From Nymphaea colorata (Eukaryota; Streptophyta; Magnoliopsida; Nymphaeales; Nymphaeaceae): 64,000 nucleotides of DNA. Both the position numbers and the translations under genes were made by a program. The notes under the pieces were generated by a model, which saw only the letters and a list, made by a program, of their open reading frames with translations, did no database searches and was not told where the DNA came from. This document shows positions 11,332 through 21,548 of this stretch, one piece after another (the stretch's first letter is position 1; every line of letters starts with the position of its first letter). Location of the stretch: positions 18,757,934-18,821,933 of the forward strand of contig NC_045138.2 of the NCBI RefSeq assembly GCF_008831285.2. Direction: 5' to 3'.

Positions 11332-14327
11332 CTACGCAGACTCGTAGCCTCTGCTGGATTCCTCTGCTCTTCCACTGGGCCTCTGCTTTGGTGCAGCTAG
11401 GATGACTGACTCGCTTTGTGCACCCAACATCTGCTGCGATTCTCTGGATGGCACACCGAACGCCAATTCACTCGTCACCCCTTTCATGTTGCTGAATATG
11501 TTGTTCTTACCTGCAAGCCACACAGAAGGACAGAAATTTTAATGGACAAAAGCAGTACTTGACACATTACTTTGGATCGAGAACAAAATGAAATTCCGTC
11601 CCAGTATGATCTTACCGTGAATCCAAGAGACTGCTTGTACATGGTCACACTATATCTGGTTTCATGCAAAACCAAACGCATTTTTCTGGCAAATGGACCT
11701 TAAATCATTTTTGACAGAAGAAATTATTTTTATCGTCAAAACAAATTATAGATGCCATTTTACTTTTATGAAAAATGATAAGTACATTCAGATTTCAATA
11801 CGTTTGAATTCAGTTATGACGAATGTAGCAGTGTGACCCATGTTGTCTGATCGAAAGAATTAAGTAATTTAATTCTACTTGACTCCGAGGCTCCTCCTAC
11901 TCATTGTTGTGTTTTGCTGTCCTGTTGTTTTTTATAAGAAAAGAGTAGTTGAGCCGCTCTGTGAGTATAACCCAAGTGTATCATGCATGTGTGAAACGAG
12001 TGAGGTGATCTCAGTTTTCAAATTGCAACTTAATTTATAGTACCTGCTACCATGTACTTGTGGTTGAAGCCGGAGTTGGTTTCGAAGCAGAGGATGTGAA
12101 GGTCTTCATCGGCGACAATAGCTAACGGGTGGCCCGCCGGTGCAACAAAGACGGTCATCGGCGACAGCTCCGCGCTTATTCTCTGGTATCTTGCTCCTTG
12201 CTCCTCATCCTCCTTCCCTCCCTCGTCGACACGAACCCTTGATGTGTGCTGTTCCTCTTCTCCACGACCACGTTCGCTTGATCTCTCCTCCTCTTCCCCA
12301 CCACTACCACCACCACCACCACGGTGTCCCTGTGACTCTGAAACGTGGGGACACGCCATTTCCATGTATCCACGCCCGCGGATGATAATGGCGATCTTGG
12401 TAGCCCGAGAGTTGTAAGATGGAGCCAGCATTGATCCCTGTTAACACACCTTAATTTTAATCTGCCACCATTTAACACGTATCGCCAAGAGCCACATTCA
12501 TCACTCGAATGAAGACCAAGAAATCGATCTCCAGAAAAACCTTGTTTACAATTTATGCGCATTTAAGACTATAAAAAAAACATCACACGTCTCTCCAACA
12601 ACAAAAAAAAGAAAGCGATGTTCTTGACTGGCATTTGCATTATAAATGCAAGCAACTCGCCCCAAGTTGACGATGGAGATGGTGATAAAGAAAAGAAGGC
12701 ATAAATAGACTTACAGCACAGATCTTGGCGAAGGAGATAGAAAGGTCATGGTTGTGGAGAGGTGCATAGTCCCTGCTGCCCGCTTGGTATATCTGCCCAC
12801 GGCTACTAGAGAACCAGGGCCGTTTGTTCAGCAGGCTGTAGGGCTGATCCTTACAAAAGAGTATACTTAAGGGCCAGATTCGAAAGATCCCATCTGAACT
12901 CGCACGCCTCAGCTCTTCCATTTGCTCCCGTGTTGCCTTCTCCGTCACACGCTTCTGGCGCTCAAGCAACCCCATCAAACGATCTGTCTTTGTCTGTCAA
13001 GTGAAAGAGAAACGCAATCAGAGAGAGAGAGAGAAATGTAGAGACAGAGAGAGGAAGAGTGAGTTTTCTACATTGAAAGCTGCTTCCAATATCTCTGGAC
13101 TAAAGCTCTTGAAGAACGACTCTTGATCTTTTCTTCCAATGCCAAAGAAGCCCTGACAGCAGGATCCAGTGGTCAGAAAAATGCAAGAAACTGAATCTTT
13201 TCATGGAAGGACCAATTTCAATTTGAGCTCTTTAGATAGAGGAAAATGGATTTGGAAGACAAATATACAAATAAAAAAAAAAGGTGTTTACCAGTTCCCC
13301 ATCTCATTATCGAAGTAGTTCAAGAGCAAGACATGAAGCCAGAGGAATACCTTAGATCGGCCAGGGATAGATGTTGTGTGAGCTAAGTTAAGAACACATA
13401 GGTTCTCATTCTCGTCTGTGGCGGCTGTTAAGATCAACGACCCTGCGGGAATTAACATGATATCCCCTTCCTTGACATTGAACAATTCCTGCTTCCCTTC
13501 CTTCACCATTCCTATGGTGCCCTTGCCTGCGCATATAACAACCAGTGTTAAGGGGAGAGATACAGCTGATAAAAGGAAAAGCTTCAATATTGCCCAGCTA
13601 CATACCATTAAGAAAGCTTAGCAACCTTGCAGGAAAATTAGCACAAAAGAATTGAGCACGACTACCACTCACCACTATAGACATAGATGATGGAGTCCGC
13701 GTCTGAGTGATGTGGAGCTACCACAATGTTTGGACTCACCATCGACCATGAGACTCTGTAGTTCTCCAAACCTTTGAGCATTTCCGACCTTTCAGCAAAA
13801 TTTGGAAGCGTCCTCATGAAGCCTTCCTCCGAGGTATACCTAGGCGTGAAACTCTCCTTCTTCCACACATAAGGGTTTTCTGTTTCCTCTTCCCCCTCTC
13901 CCTCCTTCAGCATTCCCTCCCCAGATCCGCTTCTGCCTCCCTGTTGCCGCCGCTCCTCCTCCTCTCTGCACTGGAGCTGGCAACGTCGCCTCTGCTCCTC
14001 ATCCTCGCCCTCCCTCCTGCATTTCTCCCAGCAGTCTCGATCCGAGTTCCGGCCAGCACCGGCTCCTCCTTCGCAGAGGCGCCTGCACTCCTGCTGCTGC
14101 CGCTCGTCGCTGCCAGCTCTCCGGCATTGTCTCTCGCACTTCTCCTGGCCGCTTTCCTCGCAATGGTGCTCGCACATTTGGCGTTGGCTTTCATCTTCGT
14201 ACTCGCGATGACAACGTTGCTTACATTCGCTCTGGGGGTCCCGCTCACTCGACACAAAGGACGGAAGAAGGAGAACTAGCGAGAGTGAGACTACCATGAA
14301 GAAGACGAGAAGAGTCCTGGACGCCAT
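11332..14327 (-). CDS. Vicilin-type 7S seed storage globulin with N-terminal hairpin repeats
   Basis: Seed storage globulin, secreted into protein storage vacuoles. Six exons with GT-AG junctions in consistent phase: 14327-13673, 13526-13351, 13152-13072, 12993-12715, 12437-12044, 11510-11332. They give 1764 coding bases and 587 residues, usual for vicilins with an N-terminal extension. Residues 1-27 are a signal peptide. Three C-X3-C-X12-C-X3-C hairpins follow at C35-C56, C64-C85 and C99-C120. The first cupin starts near 150 (NPYVWKKESF, then GKGTIGMVKEGK and GDIMLIPAGS). The second cupin spans exons 4-6 and is interrupted in exon 5 by a Gly/Glu/Arg-rich insertion, as in many vicilins. The end resembles the NxxFLAG...ELAF region (YMVAGKNNIFSNM, ELAFGVPS). 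The extension matches the region that yields hairpinin peptides such as MiAMP2 in other species. No broken frames. Confidence 0.93.
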
Positions 14328-14408
14328 TGTTCAGCGACAAGGAGGAAATTGAATATCAGAGAGAAATAAAGAGCGCACATGAGCGAATCGAACACGGGAA
14401 GCTCCACG

Positions 14409-14415
14409 TTATATA
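14409..14415 (-). promoter_or_regulatory. TATA box of the vicilin gene
   Basis: TATATAA on the minus strand about 85 bases before the ATG at 14327. A CCACGT half G-box (14404-14409) touches it. Confidence 0.6.
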
Positions 14416-14474
14416 GAGCTTGAACTTGCAGCAGTTGATGGTTTTGTCGCAGATAGGTGAAGCTTGAAGGCTTC

Positions 14475-14482
14475 CATGCATG
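14475..14482. promoter_or_regulatory. RY repeat (CATGCATG), seed-specific promoter element
   Basis: CATGCATG is the palindromic RY motif bound by B3 regulators (ABI3, FUS3, LEC2) in seed storage promoters. It lies about 60 bases upstream of the TATA box, with ACGT-core motifs at about 14486-14490 and 14518-14522. This arrangement is typical of seed globulin promoters. Use in this plant is inferred. Confidence 0.65.
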
Positions 14483-14548
14483 GAGACGTGTGGGGGAGTT
14501 AAGAGACATGTGGGAGCGACGTGTTTGAGATGCAAGGGCAGATGTCAA

Positions 14549-15824
14549 GTGCCTTCTCCATTGAAATCGGAGCCGCCTGTGCAGAAGAAGGCAACAACAT
14601 GAGTAGCGATATCATCGTCATCGTCATAGTCAATTTCATGCGGTCAGCACAGATCACCTGCGCTTAGTATCCTCCCATGGCTGGTTCTTCGACAGCTCGC
14701 AAAGGGCCGAGTTTTTATATTCAGAAACTGGTATCCATTAAAGTACGTGGAGAGTAGGTAAACCAGTGATACATCAGATCACGTTCTTCGCAGTCACCTG
14801 CATCTTCACCACGCGTTCTTCCGGTCCAGTTATATGCCTCTGCAGGTGCTGGAGTCACAGAAAGGTGTCAGCTTTGAATTCTCGTCATGGCAGACGATTC
14901 AGGAGAGGCATCAGATTAGCAGGTCATGTGAAACCTGGTTCAGCTTTTGGGTTAATTTCTAGACTTTTCCTTGGGCATTTATGACAAAAAATCTTCTGTT
15001 GGTCTCTTTGAAGAACCCATGATGAATTGTTACTCGTTTTACAGAATCGATTTTTCTATAGGAAGAACTTCAACATAACATAGTAATGAGTGTCAAAGAC
15101 ACAAAGGCCGCCTTTCCTATTGACAAAGAGAAAGTCGCTGATCTGATTTCAAGTAGGTGAAGGGATATAAATTCGTTTACCATTTCACAATCTTTTCTGT
15201 CTGATCTGCGTAACTTGTATATTTACTACACCTGGAATTTGGACTTATCTTGAGGATCTCAATCTTAATTGAAGATGGTTCCGTCGATCCACCGTGGGGA
15301 TCACTGGTATAGGGTTAATTTGGAGAAAAGATCCACAACGATATAAATTTATATCGAGTATGAACATCCAAAAATTTTTGTAGACCAAGAAATATGGAAA
15401 CGCATTTTACCCTATAAAATCAATTAGAATGATTCCTAAAGCTTTTAGCTTATAGAGATTCCTATAAAATAGTTGGATGACTCATTGGGAGCCTCTAATT
15501 ATTTTTTTAAAATTAAAACTCTCAGGTAACAACTGGCTGCCAAATTAAATCAGTTTGCCATTATTCGATTCAGAACAGCCGATTCTAATAAAACTGATGC
15601 TTACAGTAAATGAATCATCACCTTATTAGCAGGGTGCTTAATTTACTAAAGTAAATGAAAAACTTGGTGGCTAGATTGCATAGGCCATAGCTCGAGTCTC
15701 CCTTAAGCATTTTGCACGTAATCCTCCACCTGATCGACTAGTGTATCCTCACTCTCGTAACTTGGCTGGTTCCCTTCTCGTAATTAGATCATATTATGGC
15801 TTGACGATTGACAAAAGCAACTCT
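14549..15824. other. Vicilin upstream region and 3' flank of the hairpin protein gene
   Basis: About 1.3 kb separates the vicilin promoter from the poly(A) signal of the hairpin gene. I looked for cupin exons on the minus strand here and saw none. The upstream gene therefore does not continue into a storage-globulin body before the vicilin promoter. Confidence 0.55.
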
Positions 15825-15830
15825 TTTATT
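15825..15830 (-). terminator. Poly(A) signal AATAAA of the hairpin protein gene
   Basis: AATAAA on the minus strand 149 bases after the stop codon of the hairpin protein. It supports a transcript that ends here, separate from the vicilin downstream. Confidence 0.5.
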
Positions 15831-15978
15831 GAACAATGTAATGACAAACATAGCTATGAGATCAAATTGAACAAAACATCTCTTATTGCATCCGCAGAAG
15901 TGCCTATTGCATTAACCGCGAGAGCCAAGTGCAGACTATCAGTAGCAAAAAATCTGCACCTTCGCTCATCCTACACTC

Positions 15979-18006
15979 TCACCATTTTGCTTTGCCGCTG
16001 CTGGTCTCGCGACCGGCCTTGTAGCATATGCGGCAATCGCACCGGCCAAGTTCCTGGCAGCGGCGGAGGCACCGGTTCCGGCACTCCTTCTCCATCTTTC
16101 GGTCACTTTCTTCCTCCTCCTCCTCTTCGCCAGCCTCGAGCCTCCGGTCGTTAATCTTGCACCATTTCCGGCATTCTTGCTTGCTGAATCGAAGTTCTTG
16201 GCACTCATCAAAGCATTTCTCATACCTCTTGCTGCCATCGTAGACTTCGAACATAATGCTACCGGCATCGCCATTGCCATCTACCTGGCCCTTATGGCCG
16301 TGGCCCCCCCTGCGCTCCTCTTCGCAGCGGCGGGAGCACTCGTACTGCTCCTGTTTGCTTCCTCCCTTCCGGCTGCACTCTATCCTGCAGTCCGTGTGGT
16401 GGTTCACGCCGGCGTAAGACTTCTCGACGGTGCTGCTATCGTGCTCGCGCCTGCACTCATGCTCGCACCGCTGGCGCTGGTGTTTGTGGAGCTCCTTCCC
16501 GCTGCATTCCCTCCTGCACCTCTCAGGATCTTTGGCCTTAATGATCGAGTAGAACCCGAAGGGAGCGTTGTCAACGCCGCCGTTGCTGTCCTGAGACCTC
16601 CGGCCGTTATCGCCCCCACTACGTTGTTCCTCGCACCGGCGACTGCACTCGTACTGCTCTTGTTTGCTTCCTCCCTTCCTGCTGCACTCCATTCTGCAGT
16701 CCACGTGGTGATTCACGCCGGCGAAAGATTTCTGGTTGGTGCTGCCATCGTGCTCGCGCTTGCAGTGGCGCTCGCACCGGAGACGTTGGTGCTCGTCAAG
16801 CCCACTCCCGCTGCACTCCCTCCTGCACCTCTCAGGATCTTTGGCCTTGATGATCGAGTAGATCCCGAAGGGCGCGTTGTCAACGCCACCATTGCTGTCC
16901 TGATACTTTCGGCCGTTATCGCCCAGCCTACGTTGTTCCTCGCAGCGGATCCTGCACTCGTACTGCTCTTGCTTGCTTCCTCCTTTCCTGCTGCACTCCA
17001 TCCTACAGTCCCTGAGATGCCTCAGGCTGGACAGAGTATTTTCGTCGCTGCTGTCGTCGTTCTCCCGCATGCACTCGCGTTCACACCGCCGCCGGTGGTA
17101 CTCGTCGAGTCCGCTGCCTCTACAATCCCTCTTGCACCTCTCAGGATCTTTGGTGTTAACGATTGAGTAGACCATGGCTGCTTTATCGCCGGTGCCGCCA
17201 GTCCCATCCTGATACTTGCTAGTGTTATCGCCGTGCTCCCGCCTGCGCTGCTCCTCACAGCGGCGCAAGCACTCGTCCTGATCTTGCTTGCTTCCTACCC
17301 TCCTCTTGCACTCCATGCTACAACCCCTGAGGTGACTCCCGCCGGCGTACATTTTCTCGTCACCACTGTCATCGTGCTCGCTCCTGCAGTCGCTTTCGCA
17401 CCGGCGGCGCAGGCGCTCGTCGAGGCCCCTGCCGCTGCACTCCCTTCTACAGCTCTCAGGATCTTTGGTCTTAGCGATAGGGTAGAACCCGGGGGCCGCC
17501 TTGTCAACATCGCCGTTACCATCCTGATACTTCCGGCCGTTATCCCTGTGCCCCTGCTTGCTCTGTTCCTCGCACCGGCGCCAACAGTCGTACTGCTCCT
17601 GCTTGCTTCCTCTCTTCCTGCTGCACTCCATCCTACAGTGCCTCTGATTATTCACGCCGGTGTAAAGCTCCTCGTTGCCATTGCCACTGCCGCGGTCGCG
17701 CCGGCACTCTCGCTCGCACCGGCGGCGCTGGGGCTCGTCGAGGCCCCTCCTGCTGCACTCCCTCCTGCACGCCTGAGCATCTTTGACCTCGCTGATCGAG
17801 TAGAACGTGGAGGCCTCTTCATACTTTTTATACGGACACTTTATCTGGCAGAACTTGACCTTCCATATCTCGCGATACTCTTGTGCACATTGTTTCTTGC
17901 AGTCCGTCTTCTGCTGCAAGGAGGCTTTCCCAGAGGCGGTAGAGAGGGACAGGAAAAATAAGATCGCGGAGAGACATAGGAGCAGAATGGCGCGGTTGGA
18001 CGCCAT
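15979..18006 (-). CDS. Secreted polyprotein of twelve alpha-hairpinin repeats, no cupin (vicilin-derived)
   Basis: Intronless, 675 residues. A signal peptide (1 to about 25) is followed by hairpins: C36-C57, C80-C101, C124-C145, C186-C207, C229-C250, C291-C312, C334-C355, C394-C415, C437-C458, C497-C518, C540-C561 and C598-C616. The first eleven have exactly C-X3-C-X12-C-X3-C; the last has a 9-residue loop. Hairpins 2-11 form five tandem units of 103-106 residues, each a type A hairpin (loop with GLDE) and a type B hairpin (loop with GSKQEQYE). Linkers are rich in Asp, Asn and Gly with a conserved YSIIKAKDPER. An acidic Glu run is followed by a tail with six cysteines (642-661). The vicilin downstream carries the same hairpin type and a similar first-exon start (MAS), so this looks like a paralogue lacking cupins. 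Likely role, by analogy with luffin P1 and vicilin-buried peptides: precursor of small defence or inhibitor peptides cut by asparaginyl endopeptidase in seed vacuoles. That role is inferred. Confidence 0.88.
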   Translation of the reverse strand: MASNRAILLLCLSAILFFLSLSTASGKASLQQKTDCKKQCAQEYREIWKVKFCQIKCPYKKYEEASTFYSISEVKDAQACRRECSRRGLDEPQRRRCERECRRDRGSGNGNEELYTGVNNQRHCRMECSRKRGSKQEQYDCWRRCEEQSKQGHRDNGRKYQDGNGDVDKAAPGFYPIAKTKDPESCRRECSGRGLDERLRRRCESDCRSEHDDSGDEKMYAGGSHLRGCSMECKRRVGSKQDQDECLRRCEEQRRREHGDNTSKYQDGTGGTGDKAAMVYSIVNTKDPERCKRDCRGSGLDEYHRRRCERECMRENDDSSDENTLSSLRHLRDCRMECSRKGGSKQEQYECRIRCEEQRRLGDNGRKYQDSNGGVDNAPFGIYSIIKAKDPERCRRECSGSGLDEHQRLRCERHCKREHDGSTNQKSFAGVNHHVDCRMECSRKGGSKQEQYECSRRCEEQRSGGDNGRRSQDSNGGVDNAPFGFYSIIKAKDPERCRRECSGKELHKHQRQRCEHECRREHDSSTVEKSYAGVNHHTDCRIECSRKGGSKQEQYECSRRCEEERRGGHGHKGQVDGNGDAGSIMFEVYDGSKRYEKCFDECQELRFSKQECRKWCKINDRRLEAGEEEEEEESDRKMEKECRNRCLRRCQELGRCDCRICYKAGRETSSGKAKW
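16300..17790 (-). repeat. Coding tandem array, five units of about 309-318 bp
   Basis: The repeated block CTCAGGATCTTTGG (plus strand) marks each unit. The copies near 16512 and 16821 are 309 bases apart and nearly identical over about 70 bases. All units keep the reading frame (103-106 codons). The two units nearest the 3' end of the gene are the most alike, suggesting the most recent duplication or gene conversion there. Confidence 0.85.
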
Positions 18007-18076
18007 GGCTGAGCAACAAGAGAATTTGCTGAAAATCGTCGCTGCGGTTTGATGGTGGTGACAGAGGAGCCAGTGG

Positions 18077-18084
18077 CTTTTATA
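18077..18084 (-). promoter_or_regulatory. TATA box of the hairpin polyprotein gene
   Basis: TATAAAAG on the minus strand about 75 bases before the ATG at 18006. A CATGCA RY core lies farther upstream at 18463-18468, and ACGT cores lie at about 18124 and 18162. Seed expression would fit but is inferred. Confidence 0.55.
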
Positions 18085-18199
18085 GAGAGAAAGACAGGTG
18101 GGGAGTGGCTGTTGATTGAAGGGACGTTGGCCCGCTGAAGGTGAAGCTGTACCGACGGAGGACGTATGGGCGTGGCGAGTTGAAGACGATCCGAGGAAG

Positions 18200-21100
18200 C
18201 CGGAACAAATTTGTCAATGAGTTTTAGTTAGTGCAGTAGACTCGCTCGGCACGTCTTCTCAACACTTGCCTTCCTGCTGGTTGTACCGTGGCCAAGCACT
18301 TAACGAAAAAGCAGGAATACTTCGTTCAGTTTGAATCCATTCAAAGCTCATACAAGGGAATTGCTATAAGCATACCAGAATCCAAAGATGGGTGGCTCAT
18401 GCTCGATTTTTCTATAATTGGAAGTGCTAGCTTTTCTTTAGAATGAAAGACGCAACCAGGACCATGCATTTAAGCATCAATATTTAAGGTATGAATATCT
18501 GATATCAGAATATGTATAGTTCCCTATGTAAAATACGTATAACACCCGAAAATGATCTGATCTCAGCTCTCTCCTAGGAGAATGCAAGCACAAATAAAGG
18601 CTTGAGGCTTCATCAGTTAGATCTACTATGCACAGGTGCATGTACCTTGAACTGTAAGCATTACGACCTTACGAACGTAATTGCTGAGATTGCAATTTCA
18701 TGAGGGGTCTGAAGATCTGCTAATGAACCAAGAAGTTCGAAGTCATTCAAATGTAGACTTGGTTCTCTGAGACAAGTTGAAATTAGACACAATAACCTTT
18801 ACCAAATTATGAGAACAGCAGCAAGAAAACTCCCGTGCTTCTGGGTCCTCTTAAATTTAGGTATTATCCAGGTAAACAGAAGCCCTTGTTGGCTTATGAA
18901 ACCGTACTGATGATAATCCACAAACCATCCAGCTTTGAACGAACTGATATCTTATAGTGAGTACCATCCATGGTAATTCTCGTTCCACCAATCATCTATC
19001 GAAACCATTTTTACCCTCTCTTTCTTGGTTTTAGAGAGACTGAGTCGTCTGGTCCATTTGGCAAGACTCAGGTACAAGCATCAAATTGAGCAAGTTTTCA
19101 GAACCCATACTTGAGTGAATTCCTTGCCAGAGCGAATGGAACCAACTTGGGCACTGCCTGCAAATCAATGAAAATTTTTTTGTAAGTGTATAAGATCCAA
19201 CGAACAGACTGACAGCTCTGGAGAATCAGATGTACATGGATCAAATATGGATCCTATACGTTGACCACCAACAACGCCTCTTCCAGCAGACAAAGGGCCA
19301 CCTGAAACGGTAAGAGCATGTAAACAATGACAAGCTCCAAAGTATGGAAGGGAACAGGCACAATCATGCAGAGGCAGCCAAGAATCTGTGAAAAGGAAAA
19401 ACTACATTAGCAATGAAAATCTCCTTCCAAGTGGATAAAAGGAACTTCATGCCTCGTGCATCTTGTATCTTTCATTGCAATACACAATCATCCCATTTTC
19501 TCAAGATCAATGAAAAGGCGACGCGACAATTATTTGAGTATGCAAAAAATTACTGTGCTTCCACACCACACGAATAACTTGATGGTCCTCATCAAGGATC
19601 TACCTCCTCTTGCTCATCTAACCTCCGGACCATGCAAACGTCCAGAATTCAGCTATGCATGAAATTAGGCAGCTTCGTTACATGTTACAGTGGTCAAATC
19701 AGGCGGACCAAGCCTAAGTCTTGGCAAGTCATCTTCTAAACCTTGGTCTGAAGAAGAGAATGTTGTAGAATTTACAAATAGCTCGATCAGTGACTGATTG
19801 TTCAGGAAAGCAAGGTTACAATTCCCAGAAACGGGTATTAGAAAAATTAGCTTAACCAGTAACCAAACATATTACAGGGTCAGCAGCCAACCTTCCCTGT
19901 ATTAGATCCACCAGTGTCCTTGCAAGTTGAGTGCCTCCAAGCTCCAAAAGAAAACCAAAGCGTTTCAAATAAACATGATCAACTTAAACGAACACTGTCT
20001 TGAGAGTCAAAATTCCATCCGAACTCAGGAGAGTTCTGGTAGCTCGTGATATGGAAGGCCACAAGGGTTTGCCTTTTCAACTTTTTCCCAATGAAGACAT
20101 CTAAAACATTTCTGCAGTGACGGACGGTGTGATTACACAGAATGAAAATCAATGGCCAAACCAAACCAGATCCTTCTTTTCGTGAGGAGCATGCGCGTCC
20201 ATGCAAAGACATATAAACTGTCTTCACAACAAAAGTTAGTCAGCCAGCTATTTTGACCTTTCCCGGAAACATCTATAACCTCAGACACACTGAGAACGAT
20301 TAGACATACATCTTTAGATGCCTGATGAAAACCAGCATGTTCCAGAACCAATAAATCTTTTTCCACATTTTCCACAATGAGCCAAAAATGTTCATTCCTT
20401 TGGAGGAAAGCAGACGAACCTTCCTGTTCATTTAATTGGAGATAAACTGAGTTAGCACCACACCCTAGAGAAAATTGACGCATTTCGATGGACATTCTTC
20501 AGATTATGCCACTAAATGGGAGATAAGGAAAGTTCCCAGATATAACCAAAAGAAATTGTACCCCATAAAAGGCAGTCAGTAAGTAAAACACACAGAAATC
20601 AACTACTTGGTGAAAGCAAAACAGGAAATCCCTAGTAAGACAGGATATGGAACCCATTCTATGTGTGTGCTGGGAGAGAGAGGAACAGAGAGATCTAACC
20701 ATTTTCATATTAAGGTGTGATCGTGCATGTGTGCAGAGACAAGTGAACATGCTGTGGAAACTGCAGGTTCACAGATCAAACTCATTTTTTCTCCATTTGA
20801 ATCCATAAATGTAGTATATAGGCCGAATAATACTTTTGAATTATAAAATTCATTGCTTCCAAAAGGTTTTCTGATGACAAAATCAACAGCATGAATGTAC
20901 TATGGTTCGTAGAAGTATAATTCTCATTGAATAAAACATGCACCAAGTGATTTTTCCCAACAAAACAAACCATGATAAAGACATCGACCAGGAAAATATC
21001 AAAGTATGAACTGTGAGATCAATTCAATAGGTTGTAGCAAACACATTAATGTGTGTCCCCATGCCAGAGGGAGAGAGAAAGCGGAGTCCCTTGTAATGCC

Positions 21101-21548
21101 TTCTAATTAGTGAATTTTCTTTCCTTGGTCTAGGAAAGGTAGGAGATGCAACTCTAGAGAATCGAGATCATAATTTGGTAACGAGTGATAAACATGCTAA
21201 AGGTAAATACCAGCACATGTTTTTCCATACCTAGACACGGTAGAAAATTGGGACAACTATGGAACATAAGGATCAATGGCGCTCCATATATCATCATCAT
21301 GAACACCTCCTTTTCCAGATTGGAAATTCAACTGTCCAGCAGCTATGTTATATGCACAAATGCAGAAAGCTGCAGCCAGTTTATAGAGTGTCCAGTATGC
21401 ATTATGAGGAAGGAATTAATAACAGGAGTAAAAAACAACAATAGAACAACCAGTTTGAGACTGCGATGATGTTGGGTTCTTGAACTTCCGGCTATATGGT
21501 ATGCCTCAAAAACTGGCTATCCAAGTCCCCGAGAACATGTAGGTTGGT
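18200..21548. other. Region between hairpin gene and PPR gene, with possible orphan exons
   Basis: No complete gene is supported. On the minus strand several short open stretches have splice-like edges, described in the next entry. The part next to 21549 is probably the PPR 3' untranslated region. Confidence 0.4.
19070..19965 (-). other. Possible exons of an unidentified minus-strand gene
   Basis: Four minus-strand stretches read like protein. Near 19965-19875: frame with YLKRFGFLLELGGTQLART and LVDLIQGRLAADP. Near 19745-19690, after TCTTCTTCAG: QGLEDDLPRLRLGPPDLTT. Near 19303-19215, after CCGTTTCAG: GGPLSAGRGVVGGQRIGS then IFDP. Near 19158-19100, after TTTGCAG: AVPKLVPFALARNSLKYGF and a stop. 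I recognise no family, and frames between them were not verified as one transcript. They may be a small gene, alternative 3' exons of the PPR transcript, or chance. Confidence 0.25.

Noticed and set aside
12176-12562. Alternative minus-strand frame across vicilin exon 5
   Set aside because: Reads through the acceptor in a second frame. The cupin frame with correct phase is clear.
16177-17961. Long plus-strand frames rich in Ala/Leu/Val opposite the hairpin gene (329 and 242 codons)
   Set aside because: They mirror the repetitive GC-rich minus-strand gene, have hydrophobic low-complexity composition and no family features, and repeat with its 309-bp unit.
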